The notes under the pieces are model-generated. The model worked only from the letters and a program-made list of their open reading frames with translations. It had not been told where the DNA came from and made no database searches. A stretch of 45,601 nt of DNA, from positions 1-45,601 of the forward strand of contig JADFXL010000004.1 in assembly GCA_015233585.1 (NCBI GenBank), in the 5' to 3' direction. Origin of the DNA: Alphaproteobacteria bacterium (GTDB taxonomy: Bacteria > Pseudomonadota > Alphaproteobacteria > Rhodospirillales > Rhodospirillaceae). The translations under genes and the position numbers were made by a program. Positions 1 to 8,913 of the stretch are shown piece by piece (positions within the stretch are counted from its first letter, which is position 1; every line of letters starts with the position of its first letter).

Positions 1-1
1 A

Positions 2-1621
2 ACATTACAATCATTTGCGGATCCGGTTGTTTGGGAAGCGATCAATCCTATCGAATCCCGCGTATCATTTACCGGTGACGATCCCATTGCGGCTCGTCGC
101 CGTTTTCTGGATCGAGAAAAACAAATTTATTCTGAGGCTTTGCAGTTAGTTGGCATTGGAGCTTTGCTGTTCGAGCGCCGTCGCGGAGAAAGTGCTCTCA
201 AAGTAGAGTCGGCTCCAGATGAATTGATCAGACGCTATCGGACAGACAAGGACCTTGCAAACACAGGCGTGAACATCGAACGGGACGACATCGCCAAATT
301 AGCATCGCATGATGGAGATATATACTATATAGTCAAGAACTCTGTTTCGCATCATTGCATTTTGTTTTTTCGTTATGCTCAACGCAAGGAGGGATCTGCT
401 CCGGAAACGTTCGGGGTTCAGTCGTTGAACGGTGCCGCCTGTGTTCCCATTGGTTCTCCCGAAGCCACCAATATTGACGAGACCGTGCTGGGGGTGGCGC
501 AACGAGCGGTATTTGACGATGGCAAAATGGTAAAAACCCAGTTTTTTGCAGCGGCACTCAACGAACTGGGTGAGGAGGATGTCAAACCCGATGCCGGTCG
601 TGATCAATCCGTCAAGGCCGGTGGTCCACCCCATTTTGTGACGGCGACCGTTGATATCTCGCCTAATGGTGACGTTGTCGTCAAGGGGCAGGTTGTTCAC
701 AACGTAGGCGTCGAAGAACTCAGAATCGATGACCATTGGACAGTGGTCGATGATTTGGGGAACTTTCGCAGGGAACTTGATTATCTTCCTTCCGGCGGGC
801 TTGTAAAACTGGTCGCATCCGATGCCAATAGACAGCAAACCGAGATGGAACTGTCCTTGAATACGGAGCAATTGGCGGCAGTCAAGGATCGCAGTGCCCG
901 GCCGCCGGTGCCCGGCCGTTCCTATGCACTCGTCATCGGGGAGTCGCAGTACCTTACGCCTATTCCCGTGCTCGGTACGCCTCCGATTGATGCCCAGGGT
1001 ATCGCAGATGTGCTGAAAAGTCGCTTTGGTTTCATTATTCACATGTTGCTGGAAGCAAAACGACAGCAAATTCTTGATGAATTCAAGGTGTTGAAAGATC
1101 TGGTTGGCGAGAATGACGATCTCGTCGTCTATTATGCCGGGCACGGGGTGCTGCATCCCAAAACGCACATAGGGTACTGGCTACCTGTTGACTCCTCCAA
1201 TAAATCGCCTGCGGCCTGGATATCGAATAACGAAATCGCCAAATTGGTTCGCCTTATCAAGGCGCGCCGTATTATTGTTATCGCCGATGCTTGCTATTCC
1301 GGTAAAATGACAAAGGAGGGCAACATAGATCCGGCAACTCTTTATATGCAGGCAATTGGAGGTTTGCGATCCCGCACCGCTTTCTCGTCTGGGGATCTGG
1401 AGACCGTCTCGGATGAAGGTGAGAACAGTCAACACTCCGTATTTGCTAAATATCTGCTTGAAAATCTGGAGAAACTACAAGCATCAACCTTCGGCATAAA
1501 CTTGTTAACTGCCGTCCGATCGAATGTTTTGCGAGAGGCGACGCAGACACCGCAGTATGGAATTATCTGGTCTGCGGGTCATGACAGTGGTGCTGATTTT
1601 GTATTCAAACAGCAACAGTGA
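2..1621 (+). CDS. Caspase-like (peptidase C14 family) domain protein, 5'-truncated by the window edge
   Basis: Reading frame stays open from nt 2 through the track start at 140 (TLQSFADPVVWEAINPIESRVSFTGDDPIAARRRFLDREKQIYSEALQLVG...), so the true start is probably upstream. C-terminal half has YALVIGESQY, H motif DLVVYYAGHG and C motif IIVIADACYSG, typical of the caspase/metacaspase His-Cys dyad. Confidence 0.85.
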   Translation, partial: TLQSFADPVVWEAINPIESRVSFTGDDPIAARRRFLDREKQIYSEALQLVGIGALLFERRRGESALKVESAPDELIRRYRTDKDLANTGVNIERDDIAKLASHDGDIYYIVKNSVSHHCILFFRYAQRKEGSAPETFGVQSLNGAACVPIGSPEATNIDETVLGVAQRAVFDDGKMVKTQFFAAALNELGEEDVKPDAGRDQSVKAGGPPHFVTATVDISPNGDVVVKGQVVHNVGVEELRIDDHWTVVDDLGNFRRELDYLPSGGLVKLVASDANRQQTEMELSLNTEQLAAVKDRSARPPVPGRSYALVIGESQYLTPIPVLGTPPIDAQGIADVLKSRFGFIIHMLLEAKRQQILDEFKVLKDLVGENDDLVVYYAGHGVLHPKTHIGYWLPVDSSNKSPAAWISNNEIAKLVRLIKARRIIVIADACYSGKMTKEGNIDPATLYMQAIGGLRSRTAFSSGDLETVSDEGENSQHSVFAKYLLENLEKLQASTFGINLLTAVRSNVLREATQTPQYGIIWSAGHDSGADFVFKQQQ

Positions 1622-1867
1622 TTGAGAGTTATACCGGCGAGCCTAACCTTACTGAGTCGGAAGTCGACTCGGCTCTTTCCCACCGTCTGTCTTGTGGGTA
1701 GAATAGGCTATTCCTACTACATGCGGGGGGCGGAGGGTGGGGGAAAGAGTTGCGGATATGGACCGGGAATGGCGCTTCGACGGTAAGCGTACCGTCGCCG
1801 GGGTTTTTGCAAGAGGCTCATGAATAAACCCTGGCAATTTGCGCACAGGCACAATATTTTGTCAGCC

Positions 1868-3289
1868 ATGCGCAGAAACCGAAAAGCCAAGATCATTGCC
1901 ACCCTAGGGCCGGCAAGTTCATCCCCCGAGGCGCTCGAAGCCCTGTTCCGGGCCGGCGCTGACGTGTTCCGCTTCAACTTCAGTCACGGCACCCACGCCG
2001 AGCACAAAGCGCGCGTGGAAATGGTCCGCGATCTGGAGCGAGCCTACCGCCGACCTATCGCCATTCTGATGGACCTCCAGGGGCCGAAGCTGCGTGTGGG
2101 GGAATTTGCCGGCAAGACTGTCCGCCTGGAACATGGTGCGATGTTCCGGCTGGACCTGTTGTCGGCGCTGGGCGATGCCACCCGTGTGATGTTGCCCCAT
2201 CCCGAGATATTTGCCGCCTTGACCGCAGATACCGACCTTTTGCTGGATGACGGCAAGGTGCGGCTACGGGTCGAGCGAGTCGGTCCCGACTTTGCCGATA
2301 CCCGCGTGATTATTGGCGGAACGCTTTCCGATCACAAAGGGGTCAATGTTCCCGATGTTATCCTGGGGATTTCATCGCTGACCGCCAAGGATCGCGTCGA
2401 CCTCGACGCCGGACTGGACATGGGGGCCGACTGGGTGGCGCTGTCCTTCGTGCAACGTCCCGAAGATGTGGCCGAAGCCCGCAAGCTGATCGGTGGACGC
2501 GCCGCACTCCTGTCCAAGCTGGAGAAACCCAGCGCTATTGATTTCCTCGACGAAATTATCGAACTCTCCGACGCGGTCATGGTCGCGCGCGGCGATCTCG
2601 GTGTTGAGGTACCGCCGGAAAATGTGCCGATCCTGCAAAAGCGCATTGTCCATGCTGGGCGCCGCGCCGGCAAGCCGGTGGTGGTGGCAACCCAGATGCT
2701 GGACTCGATGGTCCATGCCCCCACTCCCACCCGCGCCGAAGCTTCCGATGTCGCCACCGCCATCTATGACGGCGCCGATGCCGTGATGCTTTCGGCGGAA
2801 AGCGCCGTTGGGGCCTATGCCGTCGAAGCGGTGACCATCATGGACCGCATCATCTCGACGGTGGAACGGGATGAAGTCTATCTGCGCATCACCAACGCTT
2901 CCCGTCTGGAGCCAGAAAGCAACGCTGCGGACGCCATCAGCGCCGCCGCCCGTCAAGTGGCGCACACCATCAAGGCGGCCGCCATCGTCACCTACACCTC
3001 CTCTGGTTCGACAACCTTGCGGGCCGCACGGGAACGGCCGGAAGTGCCAATCCTGTGTCTGACGGCGAATCTGGCGGTGGCGCGACAGTTGGCCATCGCC
3101 TGGGGGGCTCATTGTGTTCTTATCAATGAAATCGGCAACTTCGCCGACATGGTCAAGAAGGCGTGCCGGGTGGCGCGCCGCGATTCTTTCGCAGACTTTG
3201 GGGACCGACTGGTCGTCAGCGCGGGCGTACCGTTTGGAACCCCCGGAACCACCAACGTACTGCGTATCGTCCGGCTTGATGAGAATTGA
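1868..3289 (+). CDS. pyk: Pyruvate kinase
   Basis: MRRNRKAKIIATLGPASS, FRFNFSHG, ILMDLQGPKLRVGEF, VMVARGDLGVE, KPVVVATQMLDSM, RAEASDVATAIYDGADAVMLSAESAVG. ORF track starts at 1820; the internal ATG at 1868 fits family N-termini better. Confidence 0.95.
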   Translation: MRRNRKAKIIATLGPASSSPEALEALFRAGADVFRFNFSHGTHAEHKARVEMVRDLERAYRRPIAILMDLQGPKLRVGEFAGKTVRLEHGAMFRLDLLSALGDATRVMLPHPEIFAALTADTDLLLDDGKVRLRVERVGPDFADTRVIIGGTLSDHKGVNVPDVILGISSLTAKDRVDLDAGLDMGADWVALSFVQRPEDVAEARKLIGGRAALLSKLEKPSAIDFLDEIIELSDAVMVARGDLGVEVPPENVPILQKRIVHAGRRAGKPVVVATQMLDSMVHAPTPTRAEASDVATAIYDGADAVMLSAESAVGAYAVEAVTIMDRIISTVERDEVYLRITNASRLEPESNAADAISAAARQVAHTIKAAAIVTYTSSGSTTLRAARERPEVPILCLTANLAVARQLAIAWGAHCVLINEIGNFADMVKKACRVARRDSFADFGDRLVVSAGVPFGTPGTTNVLRIVRLDEN

Positions 3290-3452
3290 GGGGTCGGGGG
3301 CGAACATGACGCCTCCTTCCCACCGCGCCCTACCGTTCCCTGCCGGTTGCGCCCGTTGCCGTCATGGAGTCCTTGACTCCGGCACCTGAAAGACAAGAAC
3401 ATACGAAGCGACAGCGTTGGGCTGTCTGATAGTGTTTGAGGAATTGCATACC

Positions 3453-4964
3453 ATGCGCGTTGTTTGCGTGTATTCCGTGGAAGGTTATGTCTCGGTTGAA
3501 AAACCAATGCTCAGTGGTGGGGATCTTCCATTCGGGATCGCGACGATCGCCTCCGTGGTCCAGCACGCCGGACACGACGTTGACACATTGGTGATGACCC
3601 GAAAGTCACCCATCGAAGATATGGTAGCGGCCATAATCCGTGACTTCAAGCCGCGCGTCTTCTGCATGACCGCCGTCACCACCCAGTTTTACATCATCGC
3701 GCGCGTTGCCAAGGCCGTCAAGGCGGTCGACCCCACCATACGATGTGTTCTGGGCGGTCACCATGCGTCGCTGTGCACCGACTCCGCCGCCAGCGTTACC
3801 GAATTCGACGCGCTGTGCATAGGCGAGGGCGAGCGGGGAATCGTCGAGTATCTGCGTCAGTACGAAGAAGGGCTTGACCCCACCGGCGTTCCCGGCTTCT
3901 GGCTTCGGCGAGGTAGTGATTTCGAGAAGAATACCGCCCTGACTTTTAACTACGACCTTGATTCGCTGCCCTTTATCGACCGCGATCTTTGGACCAAGTG
4001 GATGGCTCATCCCTACGAATGGACGGCGGTCCTGGTCGGACGCGGTTGCCCCTTCACCTGTACCTATTGTTCCAACCACGTGATGCGCAAACTGGCCGAC
4101 GGCAAATACGTGCGTTTCCGGTCCGTCGACAATCTCATCGCCGAGATTGCGGACGTTATGAGCAAGCACCCCGTCCGCAACATCCACCTCGAAGTGGAGA
4201 CCATTGGGGCCAATCCCGAATATGCGAAAGAGTTAAGCCGGAAACTGGCGGAATACAATTCCAAGCGAGAACGGCCGATCTGGTTTGAAATCAACCTGGC
4301 CCTGACGAAGCGCTATACCGACGACGAGCCGTTCGCCCGTGAATTGCTGAGCGAGCTGGCTGCCGCAAATATCAAGCTCATCTATATCGGCCTGGAATCA
4401 GGGTCCATGCGGGTACGCAACGAGGTCATGCGCCGCCCGAAGTATACCAACGAGGGGTTGCTGCGTTTTGCGAAGCTGGCCAACTCGTATGGTATTGATA
4501 TCGGCATGAATGCCATGATGGGGTTGCCGTCGGAAACCGTGGCCGAATATCTTGAAACCGTAGACATCTGCCACAAGGTTCAGCCGAAGCACGTATACAT
4601 TTACATTTTCTATCCGTATCCGGGAACGGAACTGTATAATCGGACTCTGGAGCTTGGGCTTATTTCAAATGACGCACCGAAGGTTGTTCGGGAACGTGAA
4701 TTCGTCGGGGAGCGCTCGCGCGCCTTCCTGAATACGAAGGAATTTCCAAGGTGGCGTGTCCAGCTTGAGTTCATCCTGTTTTATTATAAGGTCTACCGTG
4801 GTCACTGGCCCGCCATGCGCCTTCTGCTGAAGACGGTCAGGCAGATTACAACCGTCGTCCCGGTTCTGAACTCCTTTTATCTGAATGTCGTTCGCAGCTC
4901 CAAGATCTTCAGCGTGTGGCGGCGCAAATACAGCACGTATGCGGAAGTCGAAACAGAGTCTTGA
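3453..4964 (+). CDS. B12-binding-domain radical SAM protein
   Basis: N-terminal cobalamin-binding-like region (VLGGHHASL, FDALCIGEGE) and radical SAM motif CPFTCTYCSN (CxxxCxxC), then IYIGLESGSMRVRNEVMRR. ATG at 3453 chosen over the TTG start at 3417. Confidence 0.85.
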   Translation: MRVVCVYSVEGYVSVEKPMLSGGDLPFGIATIASVVQHAGHDVDTLVMTRKSPIEDMVAAIIRDFKPRVFCMTAVTTQFYIIARVAKAVKAVDPTIRCVLGGHHASLCTDSAASVTEFDALCIGEGERGIVEYLRQYEEGLDPTGVPGFWLRRGSDFEKNTALTFNYDLDSLPFIDRDLWTKWMAHPYEWTAVLVGRGCPFTCTYCSNHVMRKLADGKYVRFRSVDNLIAEIADVMSKHPVRNIHLEVETIGANPEYAKELSRKLAEYNSKRERPIWFEINLALTKRYTDDEPFARELLSELAAANIKLIYIGLESGSMRVRNEVMRRPKYTNEGLLRFAKLANSYGIDIGMNAMMGLPSETVAEYLETVDICHKVQPKHVYIYIFYPYPGTELYNRTLELGLISNDAPKVVREREFVGERSRAFLNTKEFPRWRVQLEFILFYYKVYRGHWPAMRLLLKTVRQITTVVPVLNSFYLNVVRSSKIFSVWRRKYSTYAEVETES

Positions 4965-5090
4965 TGCGGCGGCATACCCTGTAAGCGCAAAACACGTAGC
5001 CTACCGCCCGCCAGGGGGAGCGAGATCTCCCTGAATGGGCAACTGAGGCGACAGCGCCGACACGGGCCGCGCCATCACCATTTCTACGAT

Positions 5091-6221
5091 TTAGAGGAAG
5101 TACGTACGCAGGGGCGCGAAGCCGTTAAAGTTGACGCTGGAATAGGAGCTTGTATAAGCACCGGTGGCCATAATCTCCACCCGGTCGCCGACTTCCAGAT
5201 CCAGCGGCATCTCGTAGCCAGCCTTTTCATACAGGATATCTGCCGAGTCGCAAGTGGGGCCAGCGAGAATCACGGGGCCGGAGGGACCACGGCGGTGGGG
5301 GGTCTGGATCCGATATTTGATGCACTCGTCCTGGGTTTCGGCCAAGCCGCCAAAGCGGCCGATATCCAGATAAACCCAGCGGGCCGCGTCATCGTAGCTC
5401 TTGCGGGAAATCAGTACCACCTCGGCCTGGAGCACACCGGAATCCCCAACCAGGGAACGACCAGGCTCAATAATCATTGTTGGCAGGCGGTTGCCAAAAT
5501 GGTTGGTCATGGCACGCATGACCGCACTGCAATAGGCGTCCACCTCGGCGACACCAGCCCGGTAATGGGCGGGAAAGCCTCCCCCCAGATTGACGAGCTT
5601 CAACTCGATACCCGCCTCGTTGAGCGCCGTGAACAGCATCGCCGTCTTGCCAACGGCAATATCCCACTGGGTCAGATCGGTCTGTTGCGATCCGACATGA
5701 AACGACACGCCGTATGGCTCCAGGCCCAGATCCTGGGCCTGCTTCAACAGATTGACGGCCATATCCACATCGCACCCGAACTTGCGGGACAGCGGCCATT
5801 CCGCTCCGGTGTTGTCGACCAGGATTCGGCAAAACACGCGCGCCCCGGGGGCCGCTTTCGCGAGCTTCAGAAGTTCGGCTTCACTGTCGAAGGCGAACAG
5901 CCGGATACCCTTCTGGTAGGCGTAGGCGATATCGCTCTGCTTTTTGATCGTGTTGCCAAACGACAGACGGGCAGGGTCAACGCTGCAACCCAGGCACAAA
6001 TCAATCTCCGCGACACTGGCAACATCAAAGTACGAACCTAAGCCGGTCAACAAAGATACAACCTGCGGCGCCGGATTGGCCTTGACCGCATAGTAAATCT
6101 GCGCAATCGGCAGGTAGCGGCGAAGTTTGTTGTAGTTATCGGCGATCACATCGAGATCGACTACGAGACACGGGGTCGGAGGTTGCTGTTCCTCCAGAAA
6201 TCGTCGAATCTTATCGGTCAT
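5091..6221 (-). CDS. PLP-dependent ornithine/lysine decarboxylase (fold III, Group IV)
   Basis: PCLVVDLDVIADNY, YYAVKANPAPQVVSLL (PLP lysine), FDVASVAEIDLCL, VSFHVGSQQTD, LNLGGGFPAHY, EPGRSLVGDSG, GPTCDSADIL. Confidence 0.9.
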   Translation of the reverse strand: MTDKIRRFLEEQQPPTPCLVVDLDVIADNYNKLRRYLPIAQIYYAVKANPAPQVVSLLTGLGSYFDVASVAEIDLCLGCSVDPARLSFGNTIKKQSDIAYAYQKGIRLFAFDSEAELLKLAKAAPGARVFCRILVDNTGAEWPLSRKFGCDVDMAVNLLKQAQDLGLEPYGVSFHVGSQQTDLTQWDIAVGKTAMLFTALNEAGIELKLVNLGGGFPAHYRAGVAEVDAYCSAVMRAMTNHFGNRLPTMIIEPGRSLVGDSGVLQAEVVLISRKSYDDAARWVYLDIGRFGGLAETQDECIKYRIQTPHRRGPSGPVILAGPTCDSADILYEKAGYEMPLDLEVGDRVEIMATGAYTSSYSSVNFNGFAPLRTYFL

Positions 6222-6578
6222 CGCGTACCCTTTCGTACACGAGTTTTCAAGATCAAGTCGATGAGACGCGAGACGAACCGCCCTCGCTCAGGCGGTGCCG
6301 ATACTGGACAGGGGATTCTTTCGGCCTAACAGACAGCGGTAGGGCACCCGGACATCGCCGAGGAACCGACTGGGCCAAGGGACAAGGTTACAAAAGATAA
6401 TCGGCGCCATACCGGCACCCCGAGACACTGCGAACATGGCCACATCCTCTAGGCTGCCGGTCAAGAACCCGGCGACACATGGAGAACGCTTTGACGTCGT
6501 TGCGTAACCACGAGGGCCAGAGGTACGTGCGCTGTGCGTCTGGTTGTGCTATATACGCCGATCGAACGAAATTTGAAG

Positions 6579-6608
6579 AAAAAAATGTCCCCGTCGGGGG
6601 ATTTTTTT
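6579..6608 (-). terminator. Rho-independent terminator (A/T-flanked hairpin), probably ending the 6745-7491 gene
   Basis: aaaaaaatgTCCCCgtcGGGGGAttttttt: GC stem flanked by A7 and T7, so it could also work bidirectionally. Confidence 0.75.
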
Positions 6609-6744
6609 GGAGGGCCAGCCGGGCGGGCTGCCACACGTGCCCGCTTGGGGGGATTCTTCGAAGCGGTCATCAAAGTCCACGGCGCGGAGGAACGTCGCGA
6701 CGTGCGAACCGTTAGCGGTCCTGTGAGGTGTTTTCATGTGTCAA

Positions 6745-7491
6745 TCATAAGGCTCGATGGTATTGTTCATCCGCAACGTAGCCGCACGCAGTGAAAAGGC
6801 ACTTGATGAGGTCCGTTCCCGTGATGGGTTTGGTGGCCACCATTGAGGCACCGGCCATGAGGATGGCTTCGTGCATGGCCGGGGACTTTTCAGCGGTCAA
6901 GATGAGCACGGGGGTTCGGCTGGAATGGCTGGCGACATCGGCCCTTAACACCCGAACAAAATCATCCCCGTTCATATGATCCATGAACAGGTCGGAGATG
7001 ATGACATCGGGTTCGACGTCGCCCGACTTCAGAAGCTCAAGTGCGTTCAGGCCGTTGGTGGCTTCCGTAATGCGGGAGATGGGGGCTTTTGCGAGCAATT
7101 TCTTGATCAGATTGCGCATCATGTCATGATTCTCGACAATCATGATGTGGAGGTGTTTCTCCCCCATCTCGATCATAAACGCGGCTCCGCCTCTGTATGG
7201 CGCGATCCTCTTCAGGGATTTGGCGGGCAAGGGTACGTGCTGGCGGTGACAGGACTGCGCCAGGGCGTCCAGCACTTCCTCTCGCGGCAAATCGACGACC
7301 CTCGTGGGACCTCCGGAAAAGATGGGAGGAAACCGGAGTGTTACGGCTAATCCTTCCGGGTCGGGATGGATCCGCATTTCGTCCGGCGCACGGCATGGCA
7401 ACCTCCGGCCCAACCGAGAACAGTGGCGCCGAAGTGCGTCCAAAAAATCGGCCGGCGGGAAAATGACGATACGGCGTTCATGAACGATCAT
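6745..7491 (-). CDS. Response-regulator-like protein: uncharacterised N-terminal domain + canonical REC domain (paralogue A)
   Basis: N-term MIVHERRIVIFPPADFLDALRRHCSRLGRRLP...VLDALAQSCHRQHVPLPAKSLKRIAPYRGGAAFMIEM, then REC: HIMIVENHD, VIISDLFMDHMNG (phosphoacceptor D), LILTA, VATKPIT. Confidence 0.85.
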   Translation of the reverse strand: MIVHERRIVIFPPADFLDALRRHCSRLGRRLPCRAPDEMRIHPDPEGLAVTLRFPPIFSGGPTRVVDLPREEVLDALAQSCHRQHVPLPAKSLKRIAPYRGGAAFMIEMGEKHLHIMIVENHDMMRNLIKKLLAKAPISRITEATNGLNALELLKSGDVEPDVIISDLFMDHMNGDDFVRVLRADVASHSSRTPVLILTAEKSPAMHEAILMAGASMVATKPITGTDLIKCLFTACGYVADEQYHRAL

Positions 7492-7546
7492 GAGGGCACG
7501 ATCCTGGAATATGTCGTTCGGGGGATATCTGAGCAGATGGTAGAAA

Positions 7547-7586
7547 TGGGCTGCCGCCCATGCCCGCTTGGGGCCTTAGGCCCCAA
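7547..7586. repeat. Degenerate palindromic intergenic module (GGGCTxCCGCCC-A-n-CC-t/c-GCtTGgGG family)
   Basis: gggctgccgcccatgcccgcttggggccttaggcccc; similar modules at 29433-29460, 38071-38100 and, degenerately, 6621-6652. Confidence 0.55.
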
Positions 7587-7599
7587 ACCTTGATAATAG

Positions 7600-7664
7600 A
7601 CGGGTTTCCAAAGGCCTCCGGCCTTTGGCGGGGGTGGGCGAAGCCCACAGGGTTCAAATGTGAT
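7600..7664 (+). repeat. 65-bp structured intergenic repeat, copy 1
   Basis: acgggtttccAAAGGCCtccGGCCTTTggcgggGGTGGGCgaaGCCCACagggttcaaatgtgat; by eye 60/65 identical to the reverse complement of 30932-30996. Confidence 0.85.
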
Positions 7665-7768
7665 TGCCCCATGACGCCTGTGTCTTGATGTTGCTGGCCA
7701 AGTTTCGTTGTCCTATCATGGGTGATGTGGGCCGGATGCGACGAATTGTCGATGGGAGGGTAACAACC

Positions 7769-8038
7769 ATGGGCCATGAACAGACGGAGGCGCGTGAGAC
7801 GGCGCCGACCAGGACGGACGAACAGATTGATCTCGATATGATGGCTTTTCTTTGCGGCTGCGACGTTGACCAAGCCGAAACCCGCGTGGCCGCAAATCCG
7901 CGGCTGGGTTCCTTTCTTGCCAAATCCCACGAAGAAGCGGTTCTCGAAGAACGGGTCGCAAACAAGGTAATCGCTGTCGAACGGAAAGCCATGTCTCAGC
8001 AGGAGGTTGCCGTTCTGCTGGGTATTGAAGAGGGATGA
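7769..8038 (+). CDS. Small hypothetical protein encoded opposite to the surrounding REC genes
   Basis: MGHEQTEARETAPTRTDEQIDLDMMAFLCGCDVDQAETRVAANPRLGSFLAKSHEEAVLEERVANKVIAVERKAMSQQEVAVLLGIEEG; preceded by gggaggg RBS-like sequence. Track start 7664 falls at the end of the repeat. Confidence 0.55.
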   Translation: MGHEQTEARETAPTRTDEQIDLDMMAFLCGCDVDQAETRVAANPRLGSFLAKSHEEAVLEERVANKVIAVERKAMSQQEVAVLLGIEEG

Positions 8039-8052
8039 GGGCTGCATCTCCA

Positions 8053-8913
8053 TCACTCCGTTGCAGAAGCCTTGCCGGGGCTTTCCCAATGCCAGGGAGT
8101 TGTCAAGAGACAGTCGATGGCGCACATGATGTCATTTGTTGAGTATGGAGCGGCAATGACTTCGTGGAATCCGGCATCAAGGAACTTCTCTGCCCCAGGG
8201 ACATCCTTCGAAGGTAATATTGCCAATCCCCGTGCGAACCGGGATCGCGATTCTTGTCTACGAATCGTCGCTATGAAGTCATTCCCAAGATCAACCGTTC
8301 CCGTATTTATAATGACAACGTGAAATTCCTTCAAGTCCATGAGTTCGATAAATTCATAAGCATCAGAGCATTCATCAATATGGGTTGCTTTTAATCCTGA
8401 TATTATACTTTTGAACTCGCGCCGGCTCCTTGCGTTGTGATCGATGATGCAAAATGCGGCCTGTTCCCATAATATGGTGAATAATTTTTCTTGTGGAATC
8501 TTTCCTCTCGATACTCGTGGGAGGATGCGTGTGATCGGATTTATCGTATCCTTATTGGCTTGAAGGAAAAAAGACTCTGGTTGAACGACCTGCATCATCA
8601 GGGCCGCGCCTTCATCGAATTTCTCCAATTGTTTCATGGATCCCTTTGGCAAAGGGATAAGGTGTTCGTGACAATACAGGCACAGTGCGTCAACGACCTG
8701 ATCGTAAGTCAAAACAAATTCCCAAGATCCCGTTATGGTTGTGTATTTTTCTTGCGCGAAGCGAATGATTAGCGCCGTCTCTTTCCCTGGATCAAAGATC
8801 AGCGTCTCCGGCGCGATATCGGGTAATCGTGTGCCCGCATGGTTACTGTAACGTCGAAGCGCATCAATAAAGGTGACTGAAGAGAATGTGATGACGCGCC
8901 GTTCAAGTATCAT
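8053..8913 (-). CDS. Paralogue B: same N-terminal domain + degenerate (pseudo-)receiver
   Basis: [52 protein letters not shown]...VVDALCLYCHEHLIPLPKGSMKQLEKFDEGAALMMQV; REC-like AAFCIIDHNARSRR...FHVVIINTGTVDLG (Asp position reads N)...VIAAPYS (Lys position reads A). Confidence 0.8.
   Translation of the reverse strand: MILERRVITFSSVTFIDALRRYSNHAGTRLPDIAPETLIFDPGKETALIIRFAQEKYTTITGSWEFVLTYDQVVDALCLYCHEHLIPLPKGSMKQLEKFDEGAALMMQVVQPESFFLQANKDTINPITRILPRVSRGKIPQEKLFTILWEQAAFCIIDHNARSRREFKSIISGLKATHIDECSDAYEFIELMDLKEFHVVIINTGTVDLGNDFIATIRRQESRSRFARGLAILPSKDVPGAEKFLDAGFHEVIAAPYSTNDIMCAIDCLLTTPWHWESPGKASATE

Noticed and set aside
299-1168. Minus-strand 289-aa ORF antisense to the caspase-like gene
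   Set aside because: No recognisable motifs; overlaps a well-supported coding frame. Typical GC-rich antisense ORF artefact.
2372-3307. Minus-strand 311-aa ORF antisense to pyruvate kinase
   Set aside because: Fully inside pyk on the opposite strand; composition of a mirrored frame, no family motifs.
7478-8125. Minus-strand 215-aa ORF spanning the gap between paralogues A and B
   Set aside because: Crosses the structured 65-bp repeat and lacks any of the paralogue motifs; the plus-strand 7769-8038 ORF with an RBS-like sequence is more plausible.
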